In this document: piece by piece, positions 41,572 to 52,344 of the stretch
How the letters are laid out: every line of letters begins with the position of its first letter
How positions within the stretch are numbered: the first letter of the stretch is position 1
Source: Artemia franciscana
Taxonomy: Eukaryota; Arthropoda; Branchiopoda; Anostraca; Artemiidae
DNA: 64,000 bases
Direction of reading: 5' to 3'
NCBI RefSeq assembly: GCF_032884065.1
Contig: NC_088883.1
Coordinates: 30,187,310 to 30,251,309 of the forward strand
Program-made: the position numbers and the translations under genes
Notes under the pieces: generated by a model
Database searches by the model: none
Told to the model about the DNA's origin: nothing
The model's input: only the letters and a program-made list of their open reading frames with translations

Positions 41572-43419
41572 GCCATTTTAACAGGGAGGATGTAATAATC
41601 CGGGGAAATTGAGAGGTCTTTCTCCGTACGTAACATCCTTTCCCTACTGTAGAAATATTGTTGGTGTATAACAGCTAAAAGGCTATGATACAACATACTG
41701 TATTACTTTTTGGCATATACATCAAAAATACTCTTGGCAGAAAATCTTTATGTAAATATAGACCTCTAACAAGCACGAAAAAATTCGTTCCTATCTTTTT
41801 ATGTGCAAGAGATTTAAGAGGTCATCTCTTGTAATTTTGCTGATCTATTCCAAGAAGGAAAACGTTCCAAGGCGTGATAATTGAAAGGCTATGATGCAAA
41901 ATGTATTACTTTTCGACTAATCACGCGTCGGAGGTTCAAATTTTTTTTGATTAAAGTATGATCCAGAACAATTAAGACCTCTATATAATCTTATATAGAT
42001 ATATATAACCCTCTTTAGTGCCGTAATTTTATATTTACATGTAATCATAATAATATAGTAATAGTGTAGTACCAATAAAACTATTTTTAATTGCTATATG
42101 ACCAATCATACCTCACGTTACTTCAAATGTACCTGGAAATTATTAGAATTTAAAACTTCTTTTAAGAAATCGTACATTCAATTTCCCTTTGAATGTTTGA
42201 AGAAAATAATATTACTGTTATGCAATTATGTGCTATTATTATGCAATTTCATATTACAATAATGCTTTATATTATCGTATCGCCAGTACCGTTTTATATG
42301 TTAACAACATGATTCTGCTTGGAAATTTTTATTACAGAATTTGGCATACTACTAACATTGGCCAACAAACATCATGGTCAAAGACTACAAAACACCTATC
42401 ATGATTTATCAACCACCGAAGAATGCCCAAGACACGTCTGATTCAACCGTACAACTATCACCCAAGCGACATCCCAAATAAAACCAACTACTTACTATCA
42501 TCTTTCATTTCTGACTGAATAATGTAGACTAGAGAAGACGAAATATCCAGCCAGTGGGTACAACCACAACATACCCACCACAAAAACACCATTAGTGAAC
42601 CCAATTCAACATGGAAACCCTCACAGACCTAACGAAGATTTAGAACAGGAGATCCTAAATCCTAATTTTTTTAACTTAGGAATCAACTACCAAGTAAGGT
42701 CTTAGATAGTACTTCAGTCTATTGAATTAAATTAAGATAACGCCAAAGACAATTAAGATAACGCTTAAATGCAGAAGAGAGCGGGAGCAGGACAGAAGAA
42801 CTGTAGTACCGGCCGTACCTTTGTACTTAAACTGCTGGGGATAGGTGATTCTGAGTCCCGCGCTTCCCATTTTGTAGAAGTGTAAAAAACAAAAAGTCTT
42901 TACTTTTGCTAAATGGTGATAAATTAAAAAATGACATTATATTTGTTCAATCAGTAAATAGGGCAAGGACACGAAAATTGTGATTGGTGTGAAACTAATA
43001 TCCAGAACTAATAAGTGATGAACATTTAAAAAGTGCCAAATAGTGAATTATAAATTTAAGTAAATAAAAGTGCCAGTGGAAATCTTTTTATATTACGTCG
43101 TGTATTTTTATTTTTATTGTTAAAATACCTGGGATCAATTAAAAATCAAATATAACAGTTAAAACTTCAAGTAAAAAAAAAACAATTGGAACCAGGTATT
43201 CGTGTTAATAACATTTATTGTCAAGTGTTATGGTTAAATAATTTTTTTTAGTGCTAGGTGCAGGACATATATATATAAGGTGAAGGAAAATATTTCTTGA
43301 ATTTAAATCATCATTTACAAGGTTATGGGATTATAATAAAATATTTATAGACAATAAGGAATAAATGCAATATTTAAAGAATGAGATTAGGCTGATTGAT
43401 GGGGACATCAATCTGCAAC
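41572..43419 (+). other. 3' non-coding region of the LTR element
   Basis: About 1.85 kb without coding sequence. An aggctatgat segment recurs near 41681 and 41886. A ~105-bp block (42770-42879) resembles the 5' end of LINE-B. Confidence 0.6.
42770..42879 (+). repeat. Block shared with the LINE-B 5' leader
   Basis: About 80% identical by eye to 8958-9064. Shared landmarks are gcagaagagagcggga, ggccgtac, tttgtacttaaactgctggg and cttcccattttgt. It may be a captured LINE 5' end, a SINE, or a promoter segment common to both. Confidence 0.7.
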
Positions 43420-43430
43420 GGGAAAGGGGA
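43420..43430 (+). promoter_or_regulatory. Polypurine tract
   Basis: The purine run gggaaagggga lies just before the 3' LTR, separated by two or three bases. It is the expected primer site for plus-strand DNA synthesis. Confidence 0.85.
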
Positions 43431-43432
43431 TA

Positions 43433-44298
43433 TGTAACATATAGACCAGCCCCCTCCCCTCTATAAAAAAATCTCTCATCCATACTCTTCTAGGAATTCT
43501 TAAATTCAGGACTAAATTTCTCAGTCACACCCCTTTAGTAAATTTCAATTAGTAAAAGGTTTGAATAAAATCATTTAGAATTTAACAGTTGCTAAATTTA
43601 ACAGTCTGCATAATCCAACGCAGTTGGACTACGTGCATTTAGATAAGTTAAATGTTACTTAACAAGTTAAGTAACCAGTTATTCTGACCCCTGGGTTTTT
43701 CAACTCAAAATCAAAAGGGAAATCCTTGCCATAAAAACAACTTTTGGATGCGAGACTAGTCACATGATTAAATATTACCAATAGTAGTGGAGGTCAACTT
43801 GCACAGGTCACCAAGCCTGTCCGGCGGGTGTTTTTTCCGAGAAATCGCGCGTTGGATATATGAACCCAACGCAAGGGCGAATAGTCAGTTTTATGGAGAG
43901 AGTCGAATGCATTAGATCAATTGCTCATGTTCCTTTTCATGCAATAAGTCATTGAAGCTATTTTGTCAATAGTTGTATATTGTAAGTAAATAAACCTTAT
44001 TGTATTTAATCATCTTCTGTCTATGTATTAGGGCATAAGGTACAGTTCCTCTAGCTTTCAGGTACGGTCCCAAGGGAATCTATATTTGTTTCAGGAGACC
44101 TTGAACAACACCGAGATGGTTCTGTCTCCCAGGTTACCGGGGATTATATACGAAGCCTTTTTATTTTATTAATAATTTAGCTCCCATATCCACATCAAGC
44201 TATTAAGACTTAGAAAAGTCCCTAGCAACTCAACGCAAACCCCCTTCAAGATAAAATCACAACTCAGACCCATTAATTAACAAAACCACCCCGTAACA
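43433..44298 (+). repeat. 3' LTR (866 bp)
   Basis: Matches 21004-21871 with about eight substitutions and one 2-base deletion; four of the substitutions cluster near the 3' end. It starts TGTAACATATAGACC and ends CCCCGTAACA. Confidence 0.93.
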
Positions 44299-44302
44299 CT
44301 AT
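44299..44302 (+). repeat. Target-site duplication CTAT, right
   Basis: Identical to 21000-21003. Confidence 0.9.
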
Positions 44303-44880
44303 TGTTGCTCAAAAAGTGACAGAAATCTCCAATAATTTGAAGGACTTTATTGAAAGTGAGAAAAAAGCCCGTGCAGCTGAGAAACTTGCTACATCTATGA
44401 ATCAATTAGTCTCCGCTGGCCAAGCCTTCCTATGCAGTTATCCTCAAGAAGCCCCCCCTTAGACCTTAAAAAGCCTGACTCCCGTAAAGCTTATCTGGAG
44501 CATGTTTGTGGAGAAGTTAGTGGGAATATAATCGAGCTTCGTCCCAGTAGAGACGCCTGGAAAGTAGTCACAAAGAATAAAAGTGGTGCCGAATCTATTA
44601 TGTGACGCATAACCGGGAATAACCCTGAAGTCGAGCCTAAACTCCAATGCCCCTCCTTTTTCAGTATTATCCGTTATGTTCCTGAAGATCTGAATAAAAA
44701 TTTGCGTCTGCGTGCTCAGGTACCCGAAAATGTTCCAGGTGTGGTGAGGCTGGCCACTCCACAACCAAAGACAATCCTTGTACCAAGGCACTTAAGTGTG
44801 CTCTTTGCAATTCCTCCAACCACCCATGTTACACTTTTAAATGTCCTGTCGCTCAGTCTCTTCTCAAGAATTCCAATGCC
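44303..44880 (+). pseudogene. LINE-C ORF1, C-terminal part with zinc knuckles
   Basis: The reading interrupted at 21003 resumes here with a helical region (VTEISNNLKDFIESEKK). Frameshifts occur near 44458 and 44605. CCHC-type knuckles are encoded at 44731-44855 (CSRCGEAGH, then CALCNSSNH). This is the RNA-binding end of a gag-like LINE ORF1. Confidence 0.75.
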
Positions 44881-45426
44881 TGAAGAAACCTTAAAAATTG
44901 TATCGTGTAAAATCAATGGGAAAGTTTTACCGAAACATCACCTACTGTCTGAACTTTGCTTGTGGTTTGACGTGGTGGGTCTTCAAGTACATTTCTTGTG
45001 AAGCGATAGTCGTCAACTGTTGGAGTTCACGTCTTCTCATAATCTGTTTTTCCACCATGCTAAGTCCACTCGCGGTAGGCCTTCAGGTGGTTTGGCTCTG
45101 ATGATACGAAAAGAGCTACTTGGTAACCTAGCTGCTGAGTCTGACAGTTTCCTTGCGGTTGAAGTTTCGAATGCGGTCATATTCGTCGTTTATTTTCCTA
45201 CTAATTACCATAATGATATGTCTGAGAGGAATTTCTCTCTCACATGTACTTCTATTGCCAAGCTAGTATCAAAATAGGAAGATGAAGGCCTAAGTTGTCT
45301 CCTGTTTGGTGACTTTAACTGTGAACTGTCTGACCCTGAAAACAATAGATATCAGATCTTGCTCCATGCTTGTCCAAGTCTCACCTATGTTGGAAATGAT
45401 CGTGATTTTACGTACATCCATTAATC
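44881..45426 (+). pseudogene. LINE-C ORF2 endonuclease, first part
   Basis: Apurinic-type endonuclease region in broken frames (44881-45001, 45020-45277, 45280-45426). Visible pieces are a GGLALMIRKEL segment, a VIFVVYFPTNYH segment and the LLFGDFNCE box. There is a stop at 45275 and a MITE at 45427. Confidence 0.7.
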
Positions 45427-45799
45427 GAGAGGCGCCATCTGGGGGGGGGGGCAAATGCCCACCCCAGATTTACCAGGGGGCCCAAGCTTCCACCACAAAG
45501 GGCCCTTTGTCGCCCATAATAATCCATTATGTCCAATATAATCCATTCTGTCCAATTGATTTGAAATTACTGCACGCCTATTAACCAAAGAGCGTAATTA
45601 CTTAACGACCCATGGGGTAATTAAGCTATTTACTATTAATCATTGTAAACTTTGAAAGTAGGTAAGATACATAATAAAATTCTCGAGTTCTGTCAAATGC
45701 CCATTTCCTAGACGTTTACGCGTCACGAAGTGAGTCTGAGGAGGGGGGACAAGATGGAGTTCATGCCCACCCCAAGATTTGGTCCAAATGGCGCCTCTG
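45427..45799. mobile_element. hAT-type MITE, 373 bp
   Basis: The terminal inverted repeats are agaggcgccatctgg on the left and ccaaatggcgcctctg on the right. The 8 bases before (cattaatc, 45419-45426) and after (catcaatc, 45800-45807) match at 7 of 8 positions, a hAT-like target duplication. One copy of this duplication fits the LINE-C endonuclease reading. No coding capacity. Confidence 0.85.
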
Positions 45800-46605
45800 C
45801 ATCAATCTGGCTCCGCGTCTCAGTTGGACTATTTCTATTGTTCTTCTATGATTAAACCTACCTCTACTACTACGGTTCTTCTTGATTACTCCATATCCGA
45901 CCACATGCCGATCTGTAATTCTTTTCAAATAAAGCCCTTGCCGCAAACTTCACCCACAAATTTCCCACCTAAATGGTTGTTCAGCCTCAACTGGGAAGCT
46001 GCTAACATCGATTCCTACCAGAGTTCATGTGACCACATACTCTCAAAGATCCGAATTCCTTTCACACTTCTCTGTTGTCCGAACATGACAGTAGACTCAG
46101 AAAAAAACATCCTACTAAACATCTACTGTTCTGGGATAACGCATGCTATCCATACAGCAAAGAAAACTGCTGTTCCGGTCCGGAAAATTCGCCACGGCAC
46201 GGAAGTGTGTAACTTGCGGAATAATCCTAATCTCCTGGCAGCATGTGATTCAGCAAAATTGTGGCTACAATTATGGGCAGATTGAGGGAAGCCGCGCTCC
46301 GGAGTAGTCAACGCTGTTCGTATTTACACGAAACGTAAATTTTCCAAAGCCATCGCATAGCATAAGGCTAATGAAATTGCCCCTACCAGCGAGATTGTCG
46401 ATAATTTGCCTCCTGCTTTACGGCATCTTCGAGCTAAGAACAAATCTTCCAATGGCCCGCCCTGCATGCCAGAAAAAGACTGGTGCGACTACTTCAGAGA
46501 CCAATTTTCAGCCACTAATTCCTATCTAGATAACACCTTTTCCAAGCCCTCGATAAGGAGCTTCAGTTTGCAGTTAAGGATATTGGTGTCCTGGTCACTC
46601 CGTCC
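45800..46605 (+). pseudogene. LINE-C ORF2 endonuclease end and linker
   Basis: Continues after the MITE with SASQLDYFYC and the conserved SDHMPI box of the endonuclease (about 45895-45912), then a linker to the RT (to 46285 and, in other frames, 46406-46605). Frameshifts lie near 46285 and 46400. Confidence 0.7.
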
Positions 46606-47772
46606 TTGATGCGTTCCAAAATTGATAAGCTAAAAAAAAAGAGATCTAAGGGCATCGATGGTATATCTGGTACCCATTTAAGCTTTGCCAGCAATCTTGT
46701 CCTAGAGCAACTTTCTCTGCTATTTCAAATGAGTTTCGTTACTGGCATCGTTCCAGACAGCTTTGGTGTTGGATTGGTCCAGCCTATTCTCAAAAAAGGT
46801 AAACCAGCTGACCAGTGTGCTTCATATCGTCTGATCACCGTTTCAACTACTTTTTGTAAGCTATTTGAATCCCTTATTTTTGATGAAATTGCACTTCGAT
46901 GCACTACTCCGGACGACCAGTTCGGGTTCAAAAACCACTCAGGACGGGAACACGTTCACAGCGTTCTTGCAAATCTTCTTACTGATGCAGATAAAAATGG
47001 TGATCTTCTCGTCTTTGGAGCATTTGATGTTAGTAGAGCCTTCGATTCTTGCATCCATGGCCATATCCTGCTCAAAGCCCTTCAGCGAGGTGTTTCCTCT
47101 TGCATCCTTTCCCCTGTTTACAGTATGTACAACAAGCTCTCGGCTGTCATCCTGATCCCCTCTCCGTCCGGCATTTTCCCTTCTAAAGAAATGCTGAGTG
47201 TCAAGAAAGGCGTACGTCAAGGTGGCAAAACTTCTCCATCACTGTTTAATAACGCTATTATCGAAGCACAGCAAGTAATAAAGCCGTCGTACGTTTTTCG
47301 TGGGATTAATCTTTCGCTGCTGAACTTTGCTGATGACATTCTTCATGTTTCTCGTTCGATATCTTTATTTCAACAAAATTACGACTCACTTGCAGTGGCA
47401 TACAAGCAGATCGGACTTTCCTTCAACGAATCTAAAACAGAACTTCTTTTTTTCAATGGTTCAAAAAATGAGCTTTCAATTAACCTCTCCGTTAAAATTG
47501 GCGACACTCTGATTAAGCCTTGTGAGTCCCTTACGTATCTTGGCCTTCCTATTTCTTCTACATTGAAGGACACACGCTCAGCACTGACAAACCACTTCTG
47601 TTCCCGTCTACGAGCATCTTACGGATTACTTGTTGCCAATAACTATCGTTTCAACCGTCCTTTCCTTGCCCGGCTATACAATGCTTTTACTACCCCCAAT
47701 CTGCTTGCTCTGGTTCCCTTCTGGAAAATATTCACAGCTACCGAAAAGAAAGCCATTTGCATCGCATTTTAA
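46606..47772 (+). pseudogene. LINE-C ORF2 reverse transcriptase
   Basis: A continuous 388-residue RT. Motifs in order are KRSKGIDGISG, VQPILKKGKP, QFGFKNHSG, FGAFDVSRAFDS, KKGVRQGGKTSPSLFN and the intact catalytic box FADD (residues about 242-245). The thumb follows with LTYLGLP. The N-terminal endonuclease is on the preceding pieces. A frameshift near 47765 ends the frame, with a short C-terminal continuation to about 47900. The frame is complete here, unlike other LINE pieces in the window. Confidence 0.85.
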
Positions 47773-48040
47773 AGATATGCTAAGTTTCTCCTGCGTCTCC
47801 CTTTGTGGCACAGCAATGGCAACATCTCCAGGAAATATAAGGTCACCTACCCTTCCATGGCCATAGAGAGAAGAATCTCCATTTCAGTACCAATGTTTTA
47901 AGAGCCAACCACCCCTGGACTAGTGTTATTTTATAATATTTGTAGTGGAAGTGTATTTAAATTGTTGTGCTTTTCTTTCTTTTTCTTTTATATACTCCGT
48001 CTTTTCTGTTTTTAGGTGTAATAAATTAATAATAATAATA
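47773..48040 (+). other. LINE-C 3' end and (taa)n tail
   Basis: The end of ORF2 in a shifted frame, a short 3' UTR, and the microsatellite tail aataataataa near 48027-48040. Confidence 0.7.
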
Positions 48041-48309
48041 ATTACATATGTGCACTGCCATTTTCTAACGTTACAGCAGAACGCTTGTTCAGTACCCTCA
48101 AAGATTTGAAAACAGATAAACGAAACTGTGTGGCGACAATATCGGTTGCGTGTAATAGGGCTAAGACTAAAATGGGAATGAAGAGACTCAATCTCAGTTC
48201 CTCTTCTCTTGTGCTTGACCGTGAAACGACGAAGCTTCTGTCAAATGTTAAGGCTTCTGCAACTGCTCAAGAAGCAGCTAAGCTTATTTCTAGTTCTGTG
48301 GCTCCCTAG
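48041..48309 (+). pseudogene. hAT-2 transposase C-terminal dimerisation domain
   Basis: The hAT reading resumes after LINE-C with ICALPFSNVTAERLFSTLKD, the conserved C-terminal hAT dimerisation motif, then KTDKRN. The frame is open to 48309. This is the missing end of the transposase at 19183-20460. Confidence 0.8.
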
Positions 48310-49703
48310 GTTGTAGGTAGTGTGCTTAGTTTAGCTGGTATTGAGCCTCTTCGTGGTAATTTTCAATGACATGTTTTTTTTTGTATAATTGAATATAATT
48401 GAAACTTGAAGGCTTTATTTTTTCCTGCACAGTATAATACAAAAAAGGTTTGTTGCAAGTACATGCTAGATCATTCGAAAATTCTTTTGGCTTTCCTATC
48501 CCAAAATACTGCCTTTTTGGTGCAGAAGAAATTGAAAAAGCTGATTTCCACTCTAGGATTTAAGCAGGCCTAAGTGTTTGAAGCTAGGTAAAACTTACGG
48601 ACCGAAAAGGCTTTTGAAACACCAGTCAAGAAAATAAAACCTGTATATATTTTCAACCAATCAGAGAAAAAACGGATTGGCCAGGATTCCTAAACAAAAT
48701 TCTTTTTATTTATTTTAAGTTTATCTTTGTAAACCGAATCTTACGCGTGGAGACCTTTATGGTATTTGTCCGGGAAAATTTTTTAACGGTATTGAATTGT
48801 CTAGAGCTCTAGACGATTTTTCTGGGGAGAGGAATAATTTTTCTGTGGAGATGGAGCTGGATTTCCTGGCATTTTTAAAAAACTGTTTGAAATAAAATAA
48901 AAGATTTTTTCCGTCTGAAAGTACGCCCAAGGAGCAACGTTAAAATGAACAAAAAATAATATATATATGAAGGGGATAGCCCACTTTTTCTTTGCGCTTA
49001 AGTTCAGATTTAGTCCCGATTCTATAAGAACAACTTCCAAAATAATTGAAAAATGAGAAGCTTAAGTACTGAAAAACTTCAGCATAAATAGTTGGGCGTT
49101 TAGAAGGGGACAGTCCTCTTACTATGTAATCGTTTCTATTCGTTTTCAGTTTTAATTCTGTTCCTTGCTTTCAGGTGATTTTTTAAAATTAAATTTCTGG
49201 TGTAAGTTCATGTTTGCTTGCTGAAGAATATTCGTTAATTTCAAGAAATCATTGCACATGTTATTGCTTTGTATGAGATTATTGCCTTTCTATAGGCTGC
49301 TTTATTTTCGTCGTCTTTCTGAAAATAAATGACATGAAAATCTCGTTTTCGGGCTATGGGAATAAAGCAGCAAAGATAATATAGAACCTAAAGCAACAAA
49401 GTTCCAGAGTGTCATTCAGCCTATTATTTTTTAATTTATTTAAAATAGTTCTGAGGTTTTGTCTATAATACCAGCAAAAATCGTTTTTAGCTATGGGTTC
49501 CAATCCTGTACTCTAGCTCTAGAACCTAATCTGTTAAAAACTTGATTTAGTACGCGGATCCAGCCCTACTTGAGCCTGAAAACGAAGCTATAACCAATTT
49601 TGGCTCCTAAATTTTGTAACAAAATTCCATTTTGAACTTGCCCCCGAAAATTCCCCCAATCTTGAAGACTTGTCCCCGAAAACTCCCCGAATTTTTTAAA
49701 CTT
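48310..49703 (+). other. hAT-2 3' non-coding DNA with repeat family Z copy
   Basis: Mostly non-coding. A family Z copy lies at about 48640-49335 and shares landmarks such as cctaaacaaaattctttttat and ggatttcctggca. The last ~100 bases carry ccccgaa-type subterminal motifs. Confidence 0.6.
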
Positions 49704-49739
49704 GTCCCCGAATTTTGAGATTCGAGAGTGGAAGCCCTG
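49704..49739 (-). repeat. hAT-2 right terminal inverted repeat
   Basis: Complementary strand starts cagggcttccactctcgaa. The flanking 8 bases cttatatt (49740-49747) duplicate 18785-18792. Confidence 0.8.
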
Positions 49740-49747
49740 CTTATATT

Positions 49748-50317
49748 ATTTATTCTCAATGAATTTTTGTTTTATTTGATTTCATTGATGTCAGTTGCTT
49801 TCTGTTAAAAATACATTCATTTTTTACATCAAGCTTCTTCTTTTGTGAAAAAATTTGAACTGTTTTTCTTTTTATAGGTTGTATAAAATGTAAAGGAATA
49901 CTTGGCCCTTCATTTCATAGATTCAACTAAAAGCCTTTGAGGCATCTTATATCAAAATACATCTGACACATTTTAATGTTTTTTTTTTGTTTTTTTTTTT
50001 TTTTTAGATGACATAGGACACTGTTAAAGTTTGCATTTGCTTTGCTAAAAATTGTCTTAAAAAGTGCCAAGTTTAGAGAGTTATGTTAATATTCTTCTTG
50101 CTGATCTGTATAATTGTTTTTAAACTCCCTTCTGTTTAAAACATTTTTGATAGATTCTGAGACAACCATTGATTTTTAGTCATCACAAATGTTTTTTCTC
50201 AAATGGGCTGGTGGAAAACAAATATTCTTCATTTTTCAATATATATACAAAGATTTTTTAACATTTTCTTTTTCCAAATAATTTTTGTTCTCTGGTGACA
50301 TTTGTGTTCCTTCTTAA
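49748..50317. other. Non-coding, T-rich stretch
   Basis: No genes. Poly(T) run around 49980-50005. Confidence 0.5.
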
Positions 50318-50395
50318 GTGGCTGGCACTCTAGGCTGAGAATCCTTTATCCAAAGGGAACAGGATTAATTCCTGGCATTAGCAGTTAATTTGGTT
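50318..50395 (+). repeat. Possible tRNA-derived SINE head
   Basis: Begins tggctggcactctaggctg (A-box-like) and has a B-box-like aggattaattcct about 45 bases on. A tRNA-unrelated tail may run to about 50760. Only one copy is visible in this window. Confidence 0.4.
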
Positions 50396-50835
50396 TGGGA
50401 CAAAGGTCAGTGATGTAACTCTGTAAGTTCAGCCAGAATTGCCCCAAACCTAACAGGTTACCTAGAGAAATCTGGGGTCAGTAAGCAGGAAGGACATGCA
50501 AAAGCATAGGATGACTGTCCCCTAGCTTTCTATTGCACATCCTGGCTAAAGGACCCCCTGATCCTTTAGTGGGCTTCTGACTTAGCCATAAAAGCTTTCT
50601 TTTAAACCCATTAAATATAAGTACAAAGGAAGAAATGCCAGTAAGGTCCTTCCTTTTCAATGAATTGTTGATGTACAGACAAGAGTATAGGTCATAAGAG
50701 GTGGTTGGTGAATATTTTGCAAGGTTTAAAAATTTAGGGCAATTGCTCAGGTTGGCAACTGAGCACAAAAGTAAAATTTTGTGAATGGATTTTCTTTGTG
50801 AATGTTATGTTTACATAATGTCAAGCATTTTAAAG
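50396..50835. other. Non-coding stretch
   Basis: Possible SINE tail; no ORF with recognisable content. Confidence 0.4.
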
Positions 50836-51725
50836 TTAATTTATTTATTTATTGATAACAAATATGGTAAGCTTTCAAGCTTGTCGCAATAAATATAATA
50901 AATAGAAGTTATGACAACATAATACATAATACAACTGACAACATAGTACACACATATAAATCGATGGAAATAACGACTACAACAAACACTGACAAATAAT
51001 ACTATAAATTATTTAAAAATGATTTACTTTGAAAATTTGTTTCTGCTAGTCTTGTTTTGAATTTATTTATGTCATCTGTTAGAAATGTTTTAGGTGGAAG
51101 GTCATTCCATGGCTTCCACACCCTGCTGTAAAATGAATGTTGGCCTATTTTCCTTTTTGAAAGTGAGGGGTACAATTTATGTGGGTGATAACGGGTCCTG
51201 TTAGTGTCATTAAATGTGAAGAACTGTGATGTACTTATATTATAAATGCCTTTGATTATACGGAATGTGTTAATAATGTCTGCCCTATCCCTTTGGAATT
51301 GAAGACTTGACAATCCTAGCCTGTGCAGTCTATTTTCATACGGCAAATGTTTCAAATAAGGTACAAGCTTAGTTGCTCTTTGCTGTATTTTTTCAACCCT
51401 TGCTCTGTCATTTTTATTCAATGGATACCATACTGACGAATTGTATTCGAGTATAGGTCAGACTGTTTATTTATAAATGGCAATGAATGAATGGAGATTA
51501 AACTTACGGAAATTCCGTCTAAGACATAATAGCTGATAGTTTGCCTTACGAGTTACTTCAGAGACATGCTTGTCAAACCTAAGACTAGAATCAAAATGAA
51601 CACCAAGGTTACGGACATTTTCAACAGGTAAGATTGAATGTCCAGCAAGATGGTATTGGTAACTTTGTTCTACTTTGCCGAAGTAATGGACAACCCTACA
51701 CTTATTTTCGTTGACAAACATGGAG
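50836..51725 (-). pseudogene. LINE 3' fragment (CR1/Jockey-like RT C-terminus)
   Basis: A minus-strand, 5'-truncated LINE. The frame 51467-51721 reads NENKCRVVHYFGK and a VRNLGVHFDSSL motif (the conserved YLGV-type box after the RT palm). The next frame, 51002-51421, has KIQQRATKLVPYLKHLPYEN and RVWKPWNDLPP, characteristic of the RT C-terminal region of CR1/Jockey elements. A stop or frameshift near 51440 separates them. The 3' end is an (ataa)n-type tail at 50836-50855. Confidence 0.8.
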
Positions 51726-51830
51726 TAGATCTAATGGCTAAGATCTTAATATAAAATGTAAGAGTATGAAATAATATGTAGTCGTTAGTTTTATTTTATA
51801 GGCTATCTATAATAAAGATTCTTTTGTATG

Positions 51831-52021
51831 CAAGGCCGTATCCAGGATTTTTCAAAGGGGGGTTTTACAAAAGGATTAGTTTGGGAGGTAGTATATTTAC
51901 ACAAAATCTCTCAAAAACACATACAAAGTTGTCTATATATGTTTGTTGTGTTTTTACATATCGCATTTTTTTTTGGGGGGGGGGCTAACCCCCATCCCCT
52001 CCCTCTCTGAATATTGCCTTG
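51831..52021. mobile_element. Small MITE with imperfect terminal repeats
   Basis: The ends read caaggccgtatccagg and, on the complement, caaggcaatattcagag. Flanking 8 bases are similar (tttgtatg against ttcttatg). Contains a run of G and C bases near the right end. Family unknown, perhaps hAT-like. Confidence 0.5.
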
Positions 52022-52344
52022 TTCTTATGACTGGATTTGAGTCTGGAAACAAATATAATACTGCATATGAATAACTGAAACAATACTTCTAACTGAGAGG
52101 CTGTGTGAAAACCCTTTCATACCCTTTCTTTGCTCAGTACTATTTTTGCCTTGTCTGGGACACAATGTTAGAATATAGAACTTTTGCTATGACAATTATA
52201 GATTATAATCATGGGCAGGAAATTAGTACTACCTGAGTAAAGAGAAATGTGTGCATAATGTATTTTTTTAGACCAGGGTACTTTGTATAGAAGGAGTAGT
52301 TGTAGAAACTTCAAAACGGGCTGTTTCAATTGGAAAATGAAAGG

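Larger units (their letters stand above)
21004..44298 (+). mobile_element. Giant env-bearing Ty3/Gypsy (errantivirus-like) element
   Basis: A complete LTR retrotransposon of 23,295 bp, or about 20.25 kb without the 3,043-bp Helitron inside it. The order is 5' LTR, tRNA primer site, gag, protease, Helitron insert, RT/RNase H, integrase, four or five accessory ORFs, a 3.2-kb non-coding stretch, env, a 1.9-kb 3' region, polypurine tract and 3' LTR. LTRs differ by only about eight substitutions and one 2-base indel, so insertion was recent. It is far larger than typical insect errantiviruses, which are about 7-9 kb. It is inserted in ORF1 of LINE-C. The copy is defective because pol carries a stop codon and a Helitron. 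Confidence 0.92.
20560..48040 (+). mobile_element. LINE-C, non-LTR retrotransposon inserted in hAT-2
   Basis: The hAT transposase reading breaks after the bases gattac (20554-20559) and resumes at attacatatg (48041), so LINE-C lies between, with a likely 5-bp duplication attac. The exact left end is uncertain within 20555-20613 because short GATTAC-type repeats occur there. The 3' end is a (taa)n tail before 48041. It encodes a gag-like ORF1 with zinc knuckles, split at 21003/44303 by the LTR element, then an endonuclease-RT ORF2. Intrinsic length after removing inserts is about 4 kb. It carries frameshifts and a MITE insertion. Confidence 0.8.
18793..49739 (+). mobile_element. hAT-2 DNA transposon, outermost of four nested elements
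   Basis: The termini read cagtgcttct on the left and, on the complementary strand, cagggcttcc on the right. Both are followed inwards by ccccgaa-rich sequence. The flanking 8 bases are identical on both sides, cttatatt at 18785-18792 and 49740-49747, as expected for hAT insertion. The element was about 3.5 kb before other insertions. It is now split by LINE-C (about 20560-48040), which itself carries the LTR element and the Helitron. Transposase pieces remain at 19183-20460 and 48041-48309. Confidence 0.85.
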
